Assembly (NCBI GenBank): GCA_937982505.1
Contig: CALJLV010000211.1
Coordinates: 1-14,973 of the forward strand
Reading direction: 5' to 3'
Source of the DNA: an uncultured Desulfobacteraceae bacterium
GTDB taxonomy: Bacteria; Desulfobacterota; Desulfobacteria; Desulfobacterales; UBA2174
Length of the DNA: 14,973 bases
Shown here: piece by piece, positions 6,822 to 14,408 of the stretch
Numbering within the stretch: the stretch's first letter is position 1
Layout of the letters: each line of letters opens with the position of its first letter
Made by a program: the position numbers and the translations under genes
Notes under the pieces: generated by a model
Database searches by the model: none
What the model was told of the DNA's origin: nothing
Seen by the model: only the letters and a program-made list of their open reading frames with translations

Positions 6822-6897
6822 AACCGGCGGGGCGGCCAGGGGCCGGCTTGAGGGCGGGATCCGGCAACGACTTAGAGGCAGTGACGGCGGAAAAGCG

Positions 6898-9378
6898 ATG
6901 AACGCGGAAAACCTGGATCGCATCCTGAGCCCGAAATCCGTGGCGGTCATCGGTGACGGGCGCGACGGAAACGGTCTTGCGCGGACGCTCCTGGGCAACC
7001 TGTCGGCCGGCGGCTTCAAAGGTCCGCTTCTGGCGGTGGGGCAAGGGATTCCCCCCGCTGCCGGGATCGAGACCCGCCCGGCGGTGCGCGACCTGCCACG
7101 GCAGGTGGACCTGGCGCTCATCGCCGGCCCCCTGGAGGCGGCCGCCGACCGGGTGGCCGAGTGCGCCGCCATGGGAATGGCCGGGGCCCTGATCGTGTCG
7201 GCGGACGACCGCGGGGCGGCCAACGGGGGCCGGCGCCTCCAGGCCGCCATCCGGGAGGCGGCCGGTATGGATTTTCGCGTCATCGGTCCCGGCAGCGCCG
7301 GGCTGATCGCTCCCCGGGCCGGTCTCAACGCCGGCTTCGGCGGCCCCATGCCCGCGGCCGGCCGCATCGCCCTGCTGTCCCAGAGCGGGGCCATCTTCAC
7401 CGCCATCCTCGACCTGGCCCTGCGCGAAGGGATCGGGTTCAGCCACGCCGTGGGCCTGGGATCGATGCTGGATGTGGATTTTGCCGACCTCATCGACGTA
7501 CTGGGCAGCGACCCGCAGGTGTCGGCCATCGTGATCTACGTCGAGCGCCTGCAGCGCATCCGCCGCTTCATGGGCGCGGCCCGTTCCGTGTCCCGCGTCA
7601 AGCCCATCATCGCCCTCAAGGCCGGCCGCAACCAGGCCCAGACCGTGGCCTGGCACACCGGCGCCGCGGGCAGTCACGACGCCGTCTATCGGGCCGCCTT
7701 TCAGCGGGCCGGGATCCTGAGGGTCAAGACCTTCGAGGAACTCTTCGACTGCGCCGAACTGCTGGCCAAGCAGCCCCGGCCCGTCGGACCGGGGCTGGCC
7801 ATCGTCACCAACGCCTGCGGACCGGCCATCATGGCCGTCGACGCCCTGGGCGACCACGGGCTGGCCCCGGTGGCCCTGGCCCCCGAGACCCTCGACGGGC
7901 TGGATGCGGTGCTGCCCCCCGGCTGGAACCGGGCCAACCCCGTCAACATGCCGGGCAGCGCGACGGCGGAGACCTACGGCCGGGTGGTGGAGGTCTGCCT
8001 GGCCGCCCGGGAGATCGACGCCCTGCTGCTGATGTTCGCTCCGGTGGGGCCGGCCGATCCGCTGGACCTGGCCCGGTGTCTGACCACCCTGCTGGCCGCG
8101 CACCGCGGTCCGGTGTTCACCGTCTGGATGGGCGGCAGCCGGGTGGAGGCCGGGCGCCACCTGCTCAACCAGGCCGGGATCATCACCTTCGACACTCCCG
8201 AACGGGCCGCCCGCGCCTTTGCCGACCTGATGCACCACGGCCGCAACGTCGAGATGCTCCAGGCCATCCCCTCGCGCATCACCCGCCAACTGACCTACGA
8301 CCGGCCCCGGGCCGAGGCCGTCCTGGCGCGCTGCCCGGATCAGGAACACCGGCTGGCCGAAGACGCGGTCCGGGCCCTGCTGGCGGCTTACGGGATCCCC
8401 GCCGCACCCGGCGGATCCGGCGGCGAGGCGCACCCCCAAGGGGAGCAGGCGCCTCTGGAAGACGGCTGCGACCTGTTCGTGGGGGTCCGGCGCGACGCGG
8501 ATTTCGGCCCCCTGGTGATCTTCGGCGGGGCCGGCCCCTACGCCGCGGCCCTGGAGGACCGGGCCATCGGCTTTCCGCCCCTCAACCGGCTGCTGGCCCG
8601 GCGCCTGATGGAGGAGACCCGTGTCTACCGGCTCCTTTCGGCGCCCGGGGACCGGTCCGCCGCGGATCCGGCCCGCCTGGAGGAGATCCTGATCCGGCTG
8701 GGACAACTGGCGAGCGACTTTCCCCAGGTCAACACCCTGACCATCGATCCCCTGCGCGCCGGGGCCCACCGGATCCAGGCGGTTCGGGTGGAGGCCACCG
8801 TGGCGCCGTCGGCCCTGCCCGCTCCCCTTCACCTGGCCATCAGCGCCTATCCGTGGCGCTACGAGTCCTGGACGACCGTCAAGGGAGGGGTGGAGGTTTT
8901 TATCCGCCCCATCCGGCCCGAGGACGCCCCCCTGCTCCTGGAGTCCTTCGAGGCGCTGTCCCAGCGCAGCATCTACCTGAGGTTTTTTTCCCCCATCAAG
9001 CGGTTGTCCCCCGCCATGCTGGTACGCCTGACCCAGATCGACTACGACCGGGAAATCGCCCTGGTGGCCATGCAGCCCGGGCCGGACGGCGAACGGATGC
9101 TGGGGGTGGGGCGGATCATCGCCACGCGCAATCCCCGGCAGGCGGAATTTTCCATCATCGTGGCCGATGCCTGGCAAGGGCAGGGAATCGGCGCGGCCCT
9201 GCTGCAGCGCTGCCTGGCCATCGCCCGGGACCACGGCATCGAAAAGGTCTGGGGCGTGGTACTGGCGGAAAACAGCGAGATGCTGGCCCTGGGCCGCAAG
9301 CTGGGCTTCCAGGTGAAGCGTGCCGGCGGCGCGGAGTACGAACTGACCATCGACCTCACCGCCGAAAGGAGGGCCTGA
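6898..9378 (+). CDS. Acyl-CoA synthetase (NDP-forming)/GNAT acetyltransferase fusion, Pat-like, with shortened ATP-grasp region
   Basis: An 826-residue protein built like bacterial Pat/PatZ protein acetyltransferases. Residues about 7-125 form a CoA-binding Rossmann domain (ILSPKSVAVIGD). About 128-455 are the succinyl-CoA-ligase-like domains, with RIALLSQSGAIFTAI and AWHTGAAGSHDAVYRAAF, where H253 aligns with the phosphohistidine of ADP-forming acyl-CoA synthetases. The ATP-grasp region starts at 487 (AEDAVRALLAAYGIPAAP) but passes almost at once into its C-terminal part (LFVGVRRDADFGPLVIFG, 526-542); the stretch that normally carries PVVLK and HKSDVGGV is missing. A GNAT domain follows at about 665-820 with the acetyl-CoA loop QGQGIGAALL (760-769). 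Likely role: acetyl-CoA-dependent N-acylation of a protein lysine or small amine, with the synthetase half sensing a ligand. It is translated upstream of, and adjacent to, the response regulator gene. Confidence 0.85.
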   Translation: MNAENLDRILSPKSVAVIGDGRDGNGLARTLLGNLSAGGFKGPLLAVGQGIPPAAGIETRPAVRDLPRQVDLALIAGPLEAAADRVAECAAMGMAGALIVSADDRGAANGGRRLQAAIREAAGMDFRVIGPGSAGLIAPRAGLNAGFGGPMPAAGRIALLSQSGAIFTAILDLALREGIGFSHAVGLGSMLDVDFADLIDVLGSDPQVSAIVIYVERLQRIRRFMGAARSVSRVKPIIALKAGRNQAQTVAWHTGAAGSHDAVYRAAFQRAGILRVKTFEELFDCAELLAKQPRPVGPGLAIVTNACGPAIMAVDALGDHGLAPVALAPETLDGLDAVLPPGWNRANPVNMPGSATAETYGRVVEVCLAAREIDALLLMFAPVGPADPLDLARCLTTLLAAHRGPVFTVWMGGSRVEAGRHLLNQAGIITFDTPERAARAFADLMHHGRNVEMLQAIPSRITRQLTYDRPRAEAVLARCPDQEHRLAEDAVRALLAAYGIPAAPGGSGGEAHPQGEQAPLEDGCDLFVGVRRDADFGPLVIFGGAGPYAAALEDRAIGFPPLNRLLARRLMEETRVYRLLSAPGDRSAADPARLEEILIRLGQLASDFPQVNTLTIDPLRAGAHRIQAVRVEATVAPSALPAPLHLAISAYPWRYESWTTVKGGVEVFIRPIRPEDAPLLLESFEALSQRSIYLRFFSPIKRLSPAMLVRLTQIDYDREIALVAMQPGPDGERMLGVGRIIATRNPRQAEFSIIVADAWQGQGIGAALLQRCLAIARDHGIEKVWGVVLAENSEMLALGRKLGFQVKRAGGAEYELTIDLTAERRA

Positions 9379-9379
9379 G

Positions 9380-9772
9380 GTGGCGGCCCGTCTTCAGATC
9401 CTGGTGGCCGACCGCAACCCCAACGTGCGGCGCTTCCTGAGCCGCGAGCTGGCGGCCGCCGGCTTCGAGGTGCGGGCCTGCGACAGCGCCCGCGGCCTGC
9501 TCCAGGGTCTCGAGCAGCGCCCCGGTCCGGATCTGGTGGTGCTGGACCCGGACCTGCCGGACGCCGAGGGCAGCTCCCTGCTGGAGGTCTGCCAGCGCCG
9601 GGCGCCCCAGGTGCCCCTGGTGATCCACACCTTCCTGTCGGACTGGAACGGCACCTTGCCGCAAACGACCCGGGCCGCCGCCTTCGTGGAAAAGGGCGCC
9701 AACAGCATCGAAAACCTCATCCGCGAGGTGCGCCGCATCTGCGGGCGGGCCGCACTTCCCCATCGCGGTTGA
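9380..9772 (+). CDS. Single-domain response regulator (receiver only)
   Basis: A 130-residue receiver domain with no output domain. The phospho-acceptor is Asp56 in VVLDPDLPD, the switch Thr84 ends the VIHT strand, and Lys105 lies in FVEKGA. The acidic pocket at the N terminus is reduced: LVADRNPN gives Asp11 followed by Arg12 where a second acidic residue is usual, which may alter Mg2+ binding or kinetics. The start is GTG 9380, one base after the preceding TGA (9376-9378), with AAAGGAGGG about 8 nt upstream inside the preceding gene; the two genes are therefore coupled. Such stand-alone receivers act by protein contact or in phosphorelays. A natural partner would be a kinase such as the one that may start at 14409, but that is inference. 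Confidence 0.85.
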   Translation: MAARLQILVADRNPNVRRFLSRELAAAGFEVRACDSARGLLQGLEQRPGPDLVVLDPDLPDAEGSSLLEVCQRRAPQVPLVIHTFLSDWNGTLPQTTRAAAFVEKGANSIENLIREVRRICGRAALPHRG

Positions 9773-9845
9773 ACGCGTTGTGATTTCGAATCCAGGGCGG
9801 AATGGCCTTTACAGGTCGGGTTGGGGATTTTATGGTAATGGTTCC

Positions 9846-9861
9846 TGGAAGGTTTCTTGCC
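9846..9861 (+). promoter_or_regulatory. Weaker sigma-54-like promoter of the DUF362/polyferredoxin operon
   Basis: TGGAAGGTTTCTTGCC keeps the invariant GG and GC at correct spacing plus TTGC, but the -24 box deviates from TGGCACG. Transcription would start near 9872, about 50 nt before ATG 9923. No full TTTACA-N3-TGTAAA palindrome is present upstream; only a half-site, TTTACA at 9808-9813, is seen. Confidence 0.5.
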
Positions 9862-9922
9862 CGGCTCCAGATTCGCCGTTCGCAGGGCGCCTAAACCGAG
9901 AACCGCAAGCCAGGGAGGTGCC

Positions 9923-10870
9923 ATGGAAACCCGCCCCCCCCGGAACCCTTCTGAAATCTGGACGCTGCCGCTGAACCGGCGCCGTTTCATGCACCGGGGC
10001 CTGGTGGGCCTGGCGGCCCTCGCCGCGGGGACCTGGCCTCCGGGACCGGCGCGGGCCGAGGGGACGCCGGACCTGGCCATCGCCCGGGGGCGGCCGGCGG
10101 AGGCCACCCGGGCCGCCGTGGCGGCCCTGGGCGGGATGAAGGCCTTCGTGCGGCCGGGCCAGAAGGTGGTCATCAAGCCGAACATGAGCTTCGCCCCCGA
10201 CGTCGAGCGCGCCACCAACACCGATCCCGAGGTGGTGCGCGAGCTGGTGGCCCTCTGCCGGGAGGCCGGGGCCGGACGGGTGCGGGTCCTGGACCACCCC
10301 CTGCGCCAGCCCGAGCTGTGCATCGAAGGGGTGCGCCAGGCCTGCACGGCCTTCGACGAGGACCTGGTTCACGGGCTGGCGGCGCCCGACTTCTTCAAAC
10401 CCCGGGTCATCCCCGGCGGCCTCCAGATGCGCCAGACGGATGTCATGCAGGACGTGCTGGAGGCCGACGTGCTGATCAGCGCGCCCAAGGCCAAGTCCCA
10501 CGGCGCCACCGGCGTGAGCCTTTCCCTCAAGGGGATGATGGGCCTGATCTGGGACCGGGGGATCATGCACTACAAGTACGACCTGAACGAGTCCATCGTG
10601 GACCTGGCCGGCCTCCTGCGTCCCCATCTGGTGGTGGTGGACGCCACCCGGGCCCTGACCACCAACGGACCGGGGGGGCCGGGCACGGTGGTGCGGCTGG
10701 ATACGATCATCGCCGCCGCCGATCCGGTGGCCGCCGACGCCCAGACCGTGGCCCTGGTGCCCTGGTATGGCCGGCGCATGGCCCCGCGCCAGGTGGCCCA
10801 CATCCGCCGGGCCCACGAACGGGGGCTGGGGCGCATGGACATCGAGAATCTGCGGGTCCGGCACCTCTGA
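9923..10870 (+). CDS. Tat-exported DUF362 protein
   Basis: A 315-residue protein. The N terminus is a twin-arginine signal: NRRRFMHRG at 18-26, a hydrophobic segment GLVGLAALAAG, and an ARA cleavage site near residue 45. The rest is a DUF362 domain (VKPGQ-like VRPGQKVVIKPNMSF near 111-125, DHPLRQPE, APKAKSH, LSLKGMMGL). No ferredoxin CxxCxxC motif is fused to it, unlike some family members. The biochemical role of DUF362 is not established; the Tat signal implies folding in the cytoplasm, possibly with a cofactor, and work in the periplasm. ATG 9923 is preceded by AGGGAGG; an upstream in-frame ATG at 9857 lies within the promoter and is rejected. The stop overlaps the next start (TGATG), so it is coupled to the polyferredoxin. 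Confidence 0.85.
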   Translation: METRPPRNPSEIWTLPLNRRRFMHRGLVGLAALAAGTWPPGPARAEGTPDLAIARGRPAEATRAAVAALGGMKAFVRPGQKVVIKPNMSFAPDVERATNTDPEVVRELVALCREAGAGRVRVLDHPLRQPELCIEGVRQACTAFDEDLVHGLAAPDFFKPRVIPGGLQMRQTDVMQDVLEADVLISAPKAKSHGATGVSLSLKGMMGLIWDRGIMHYKYDLNESIVDLAGLLRPHLVVVDATRALTTNGPGGPGTVVRLDTIIAAADPVAADAQTVALVPWYGRRMAPRQVAHIRRAHERGLGRMDIENLRVRHL

Positions 10871-12507
10871 TGGGGCGGTCAACGGTCCCGAAACGAATGA
10901 AACCCGCCATCTGGTGCCAGATCCTCTCCTTCGGGCTCTTTTTCGGCCTGATGCTTCTTTCCGTCCACCCGGTGCCGCCCCCGGTGCCGCCGGAGGCCTT
11001 CCTGCGCCTGGATCCCGTGGCCATGCTGGCGGCCTGGCTGGCAGGGGCCATGGCCTGGAGCGCGCTGGGGCCCGTTTTTTTGCTGCTGGTGCTCACCGCC
11101 GTGCTGGGCCGTTTTTTTTGCGGCTGGATCTGTCCCCTGGGCGCCACCATCGACGCCGCCGACCGCCGGGTGGCCCGGGATGGCGGGCCGGCGGCGTCCT
11201 GGGAAGCCTGGCGGCCGGTCAAGTACCAGATCCTGGCCATCGTCGCGGCGGCGGCCCTTTTCGGCCTTTCGCTGGCCTTTCTGGTGGCGCCCGTCGCCGT
11301 GGCCATGCGCTTCTACGCCCTGGTGATCCACAGCCTGCTCAAGGCCGGCGCGGCCCGGGTCCTTTCCCTGATCCGCCCCCTGGCCCTGGATGCCGACTGG
11401 ACCTGGGTGGTCTATGCCGACCCCGGCGTGCCGCATTTCGGCCTGCCCTGGTTCAGCGCCGGAGCGGTGGTGCTGATCCTGGCCGCCGGCCGTCTGGCGC
11501 CGCGCTTCTGGTGTCGTTATCTGTGCCCGGCCGGCGCCCTGCTGGCCCTGGCCGGATCGCGCCCCCTCTGGCGCCGCCAGGTCTCCCCGGCCTGCATCGA
11601 CTGCGGGATCTGCCAGCAGGCCTGCCCCACGGCGGCCATCGGCCGCGATCCGCGCCGCACCCGGTTCGCCGAATGCATCGCCTGCCAGCGGTGCGTGCGC
11701 CTTTGTCCCACGGCGGCGGTTCGCTTCGTCCCCAATCCGGCGGCGCCCCCCCGGACTCCCCAGGCCTCCCGGCGGCAGGTGCTGGCCTCGGCCGCCGCCG
11801 GTGCGGCCCTGGCCTGGGTGGACGCCCTGGACCCGCGCTGGCCCGGGGCCCGGCGGCCCCTGCCGGCCGGCGGGGCCGGCCTCATCCGGCCTCCGGGGGC
11901 CGTGCCGGAAAGCGATTTTCTCGGCCGCTGCGTGGGATGCGGGCTCTGCCTGAAGGTCTGCCCCACCAATACCCTGCAGCCGGCCGGGCTGGCGGGCGGC
12001 TGGGCCGGACTGATGAGCCCCCGGATCGTGCCGCGCCTGGGCCCCTGCGAGCCGGCCTGCAACGCCTGCGGCCAGGTCTGCCCCACCGGTGCCATCCGGC
12101 CGCTGGCACCCGAGGAAAAGACCTGGGCCAAGATCGGCACGGCCTTCGTCCTGCGCCACAAATGCCTGGCCTTCGAGTTCGACCAGTCCTGCCTGGTCTG
12201 CGACGAGGTCTGTCCTTACGACGCGATCCGGCTGGAGCGCATGGAAAACCGCCAGGTGGCCGTCCCCCTGGTGGACGAGCGGCGCTGCAGCGGCTGCGGG
12301 CTTTGCCATTTCCACTGCCCGGTGCGGCCGGCCTCGGCCATCGTGGTGGAGCCGGTGGGCGCCCTGCGCCTGGCCCAGGGCAGCTATCGGCGGGCGGCGC
12401 GGGACGCCGGGTTGCGCCTCCACCTCCAGCGGGGCCCTCACGCGCCACCGCCGGCCTCGGCCCCCCAGGCCCCGGAGGACCGGCCGCCCCCGGGATTCGA
12501 TCCCTGA
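10870..12507 (+). CDS. Membrane polyferredoxin, NapH-NapG-like fusion with an internal twin-arginine segment
   Basis: A 545-residue protein. The N-terminal part is NapH-like: helices at about 13-31, 52-80, 119-142 and 195-208, the paired motifs C84GWIC88P and C215RYLC219P, then two [4Fe-4S] motifs (C242/245/248/252 and C269/272/275/279). At 300-320, SRRQVLASAAAGAALAW looks like a Tat signal peptide with SRR and a hydrophobic stretch. After it comes a NapG-like half with four more cysteine groups: C354/357/360/364, C393/397/400/404, C441/444/448 with C432 nearby, and C473/476/479/483. By analogy with NapGH it may take electrons from the quinol pool and deliver them across the membrane. The acceptor is unknown; the neighbouring exported DUF362 protein is a candidate. 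Start 10870 overlaps the previous stop; an ATG at 10897 is an alternative that removes nine residues. Confidence 0.83.
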   Translation: MGRSTVPKRMKPAIWCQILSFGLFFGLMLLSVHPVPPPVPPEAFLRLDPVAMLAAWLAGAMAWSALGPVFLLLVLTAVLGRFFCGWICPLGATIDAADRRVARDGGPAASWEAWRPVKYQILAIVAAAALFGLSLAFLVAPVAVAMRFYALVIHSLLKAGAARVLSLIRPLALDADWTWVVYADPGVPHFGLPWFSAGAVVLILAAGRLAPRFWCRYLCPAGALLALAGSRPLWRRQVSPACIDCGICQQACPTAAIGRDPRRTRFAECIACQRCVRLCPTAAVRFVPNPAAPPRTPQASRRQVLASAAAGAALAWVDALDPRWPGARRPLPAGGAGLIRPPGAVPESDFLGRCVGCGLCLKVCPTNTLQPAGLAGGWAGLMSPRIVPRLGPCEPACNACGQVCPTGAIRPLAPEEKTWAKIGTAFVLRHKCLAFEFDQSCLVCDEVCPYDAIRLERMENRQVAVPLVDERRCSGCGLCHFHCPVRPASAIVVEPVGALRLAQGSYRRAARDAGLRLHLQRGPHAPPPASAPQAPEDRPPPGFDP

Positions 12508-12576
12508 GGGAGGCCCGGGCCGGCGGTCCTTTCCGGTCCGTCTGCCCCGCCTCTTGCCGCCAAGCCCGCCGCCGGC

Positions 12577-12602
12577 TTTACACTCTGTAAAGAAGCGCGA
12601 CA
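12577..12602 (+). promoter_or_regulatory. Enhancer-like palindrome (UAS) of the CoA-transferase operon
   Basis: TTTACA-CTC-TGTAAA (12577-12591), extended by a C/G pair outside, is a perfect inverted repeat with a 3-bp centre. GACA follows after exactly 7 bp (12599-12602). It stands 164 bp upstream of the -24 element, farther than in the other two cases but within the usual range for sigma-54 enhancers. Confidence 0.65.
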
Positions 12603-12755
12603 GGATGGCCGGGTCGAGGCGGGGCGAGGTCCAGGTGCCGGGCGCCGACCAGCCGGAGCGCGGCGGCCCCGGGGGGGGCGGCCCGGCCCGGCGGCGATTG
12701 CGCCCCTTGTGGCAGGACGCTGCCGGACTGGCGCAAGGACCGGGGCGGATGCGGC

Positions 12756-12771
12756 TGGCACGAGGATTGCT
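12756..12771 (+). promoter_or_regulatory. Sigma-54 promoter of the CoA-transferase/sensor operon
   Basis: TGGCACGAGGATTGCT is an exact match to TGGCACG-N4-TTGCT, followed by a T-tract. Transcription would start near 12782, about 100 nt before ATG 12885. Confidence 0.88.
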
Positions 12772-12884
12772 TTTTTCCGCTCTGGCCCGGTGGCGCGCGG
12801 CGTTGCCGGTTCCCGGAGGCCGCCGGTCGACCCATCGGCCCGCGGGCCGTTTCAAACCGAATCGCCAAGAAATGGAAAGGACCC

Positions 12885-14381
12885 ATGCCCCAGATCAACG
12901 GATTTCCCATTTTGACCCCCGAGGCGGCGGTGGCCGGCCTGAAGCACGGGGATACCGTCTCTTTCAGCGGTTTTACCCCGGCCGGGGCCGCCAAGGTGGT
13001 GCCCCGGGCCCTGGCCGACCGGGCGCGCGGCGAGCACCGGGTCGGCCGGGAGTTCAAGGTCCGGGTGCTCACCGGCGCCTCCAGCGGCCAGGTGATCGAC
13101 GACGAACTGGCCGAGGCTGAATCGGTGGCCTGGCGCGCCCCCTACCAGAGCGGGGCCGCCATGCGACGGCAGATCAATGCCGGCAGCGTCGAATACGTGG
13201 ACATGCACCTGTCCCACGTGCCCCAGGCCGCCCAGTTCGGCTTTTTCGGCCGCATCGACCTGGCGGTGGTGGAAGCCACCGAGGTCACCGGGGACGGGCG
13301 CGTCTTTCTGACCACCTCCATCGGGGCCTCGCCCACCTACCTGCAGTGCGCCGAGCGGGTGGTGATCGAGATCAACCGCCGCCAGTCGCCGCGCCTGCGG
13401 GAAATGGCCGATATTCTGGTCCTGCCGCCGCCGCCCCACCGCACGCCGATCCAGATCTACGATCCGCTGGGCCGCATCGGGGTCCCCTATGCCGTGGTCG
13501 ATCCGCGCAAGATCGCGGGGGTGGTGGAAAACGACATCCCGGACGACGTGGCCCCCTTCAGCGAACCGGACGAAAAAGGGCGGCGCATCGCCGATCATGT
13601 GGTGGACTTTCTGCTTCACGAGATGCACTGCGGGCGGATTCCCTCCGGCTTTCTGCCCCTGCAGGCCGGGGTGGGCAACGTGGCCAACGGGGTCCTGGCG
13701 GCCCTGGGCGCCCACCCGCAGATTCCCCCCTTCAAGATGTACAGCGAGGTCTACCAGGACGCCATGGTGGATCTGATGCTCGCCGGCAAGCTGCTCGGCG
13801 CCAGCGCCACGGCCCTGGCCATCACCACCGAAAAACTCAGGGAGGTGGTGGACCGGATCGATTTCTTCTCACGGCGTATCGTGCTGCGGCCCCAGGAAAT
13901 CTCCAACCACCCGGGCATCATCCGGCGCCTGGGGGTGGTGGCCATGAACACGGCCCTGGAAGCGGACATCTACGGCAATGTGAACAGCTCCCACCTCTAC
14001 GGCAGCCATATCGTCAACGGGATCGGCGGCAGCGGCGAATTCACCCGCAACAGCTACCTGTCCATCTTCATGGCCCCGTCCATCGCCAAGGCGGGACGCA
14101 TTTCCACCATCGTGCCCATGGTGCCCCACGTGGACAGCAACGAGCACTCGGTGCAGATCCTGGTCACCGAACAGGGCCTGGCCGATCTGCGCGGGCTGGG
14201 TCCCATGCAGCGCGCCCGAGCCATCATCGACCGCTGCGCCCACCCCGACTATCGCGGGTACCTCGACGACTATTTGGCCCGCTCCCGGCCGGGGCACATC
14301 CGCCACGACCTGGGCCGCTGCTTCGAACTGCACCGCAACCTGATGGAGACCGGCGCCATGCTGCCCGGCAAGGGATCCTGA
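12885..14381 (+). CDS. Acetyl-CoA hydrolase / class I CoA-transferase (succinyl-CoA:acetate type)
   Basis: A 498-residue protein, the usual length for the Cat1/AarC/ScpC family. Key features: MYSEVYQDAMVDL with the expected catalytic Glu288 that forms the glutamyl-CoA thioester; GVGNVANGVL (262-271), a glycine-rich oxyanion loop; and GGSGEF (381-386), the CoA-binding loop near the C terminus. It would move CoA between acetyl-CoA and another carboxylate such as succinate or propionate, in the cytoplasm; annotation as a simple hydrolase is less likely when the catalytic Glu and both loops are intact. Donor and acceptor cannot be fixed from sequence. The start has AAAGGA about 5 nt upstream. The sensor gene begins 27 nt after its stop, so CoA-transferase and sensor are probably one transcript from the sigma-54 promoter at 12756. 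Confidence 0.9.
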   Translation: MPQINGFPILTPEAAVAGLKHGDTVSFSGFTPAGAAKVVPRALADRARGEHRVGREFKVRVLTGASSGQVIDDELAEAESVAWRAPYQSGAAMRRQINAGSVEYVDMHLSHVPQAAQFGFFGRIDLAVVEATEVTGDGRVFLTTSIGASPTYLQCAERVVIEINRRQSPRLREMADILVLPPPPHRTPIQIYDPLGRIGVPYAVVDPRKIAGVVENDIPDDVAPFSEPDEKGRRIADHVVDFLLHEMHCGRIPSGFLPLQAGVGNVANGVLAALGAHPQIPPFKMYSEVYQDAMVDLMLAGKLLGASATALAITTEKLREVVDRIDFFSRRIVLRPQEISNHPGIIRRLGVVAMNTALEADIYGNVNSSHLYGSHIVNGIGGSGEFTRNSYLSIFMAPSIAKAGRISTIVPMVPHVDSNEHSVQILVTEQGLADLRGLGPMQRARAIIDRCAHPDYRGYLDDYLARSRPGHIRHDLGRCFELHRNLMETGAMLPGKGS

Positions 14382-14408
14382 CCGGCGCCGTCCGGGAAGA
14401 AACCGACG

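Larger units (their letters stand above)
12508..12884. other. Regulatory intergenic region before the CoA-transferase gene
   Basis: These 377 bp carry the enhancer-like palindrome (12577-12602), the sigma-54 promoter (12756-12771) and a leader of about 100 nt. No gene is supported inside. No Rho-independent terminator with a T-run was found after the polyferredoxin gene, although short GC palindromes such as GGCCCGGGCC near 12514-12530 are present. Confidence 0.6.

Noticed and set aside
6754..9234. Very long antisense open frame opposite the acyl-CoA synthetase gene (826 codons on the minus strand)
   Set aside because: Its translation is low-complexity, rich in Gly, His, Gln and Pro, without recognisable domains. 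Such frames arise opposite high-GC genes. The plus-strand gene has clear domains.
9808..9822. TTTACA upstream of the DUF362 gene as a full enhancer
   Set aside because: The right half (TGTAAA) is missing and no GACA follows at 7 bp; only a half-site remains.
10879..12855. Antisense frame of about 650 codons across the polyferredoxin gene
   Set aside because: No domain signature; the plus strand has regularly spaced cysteine motifs that cannot be chance.
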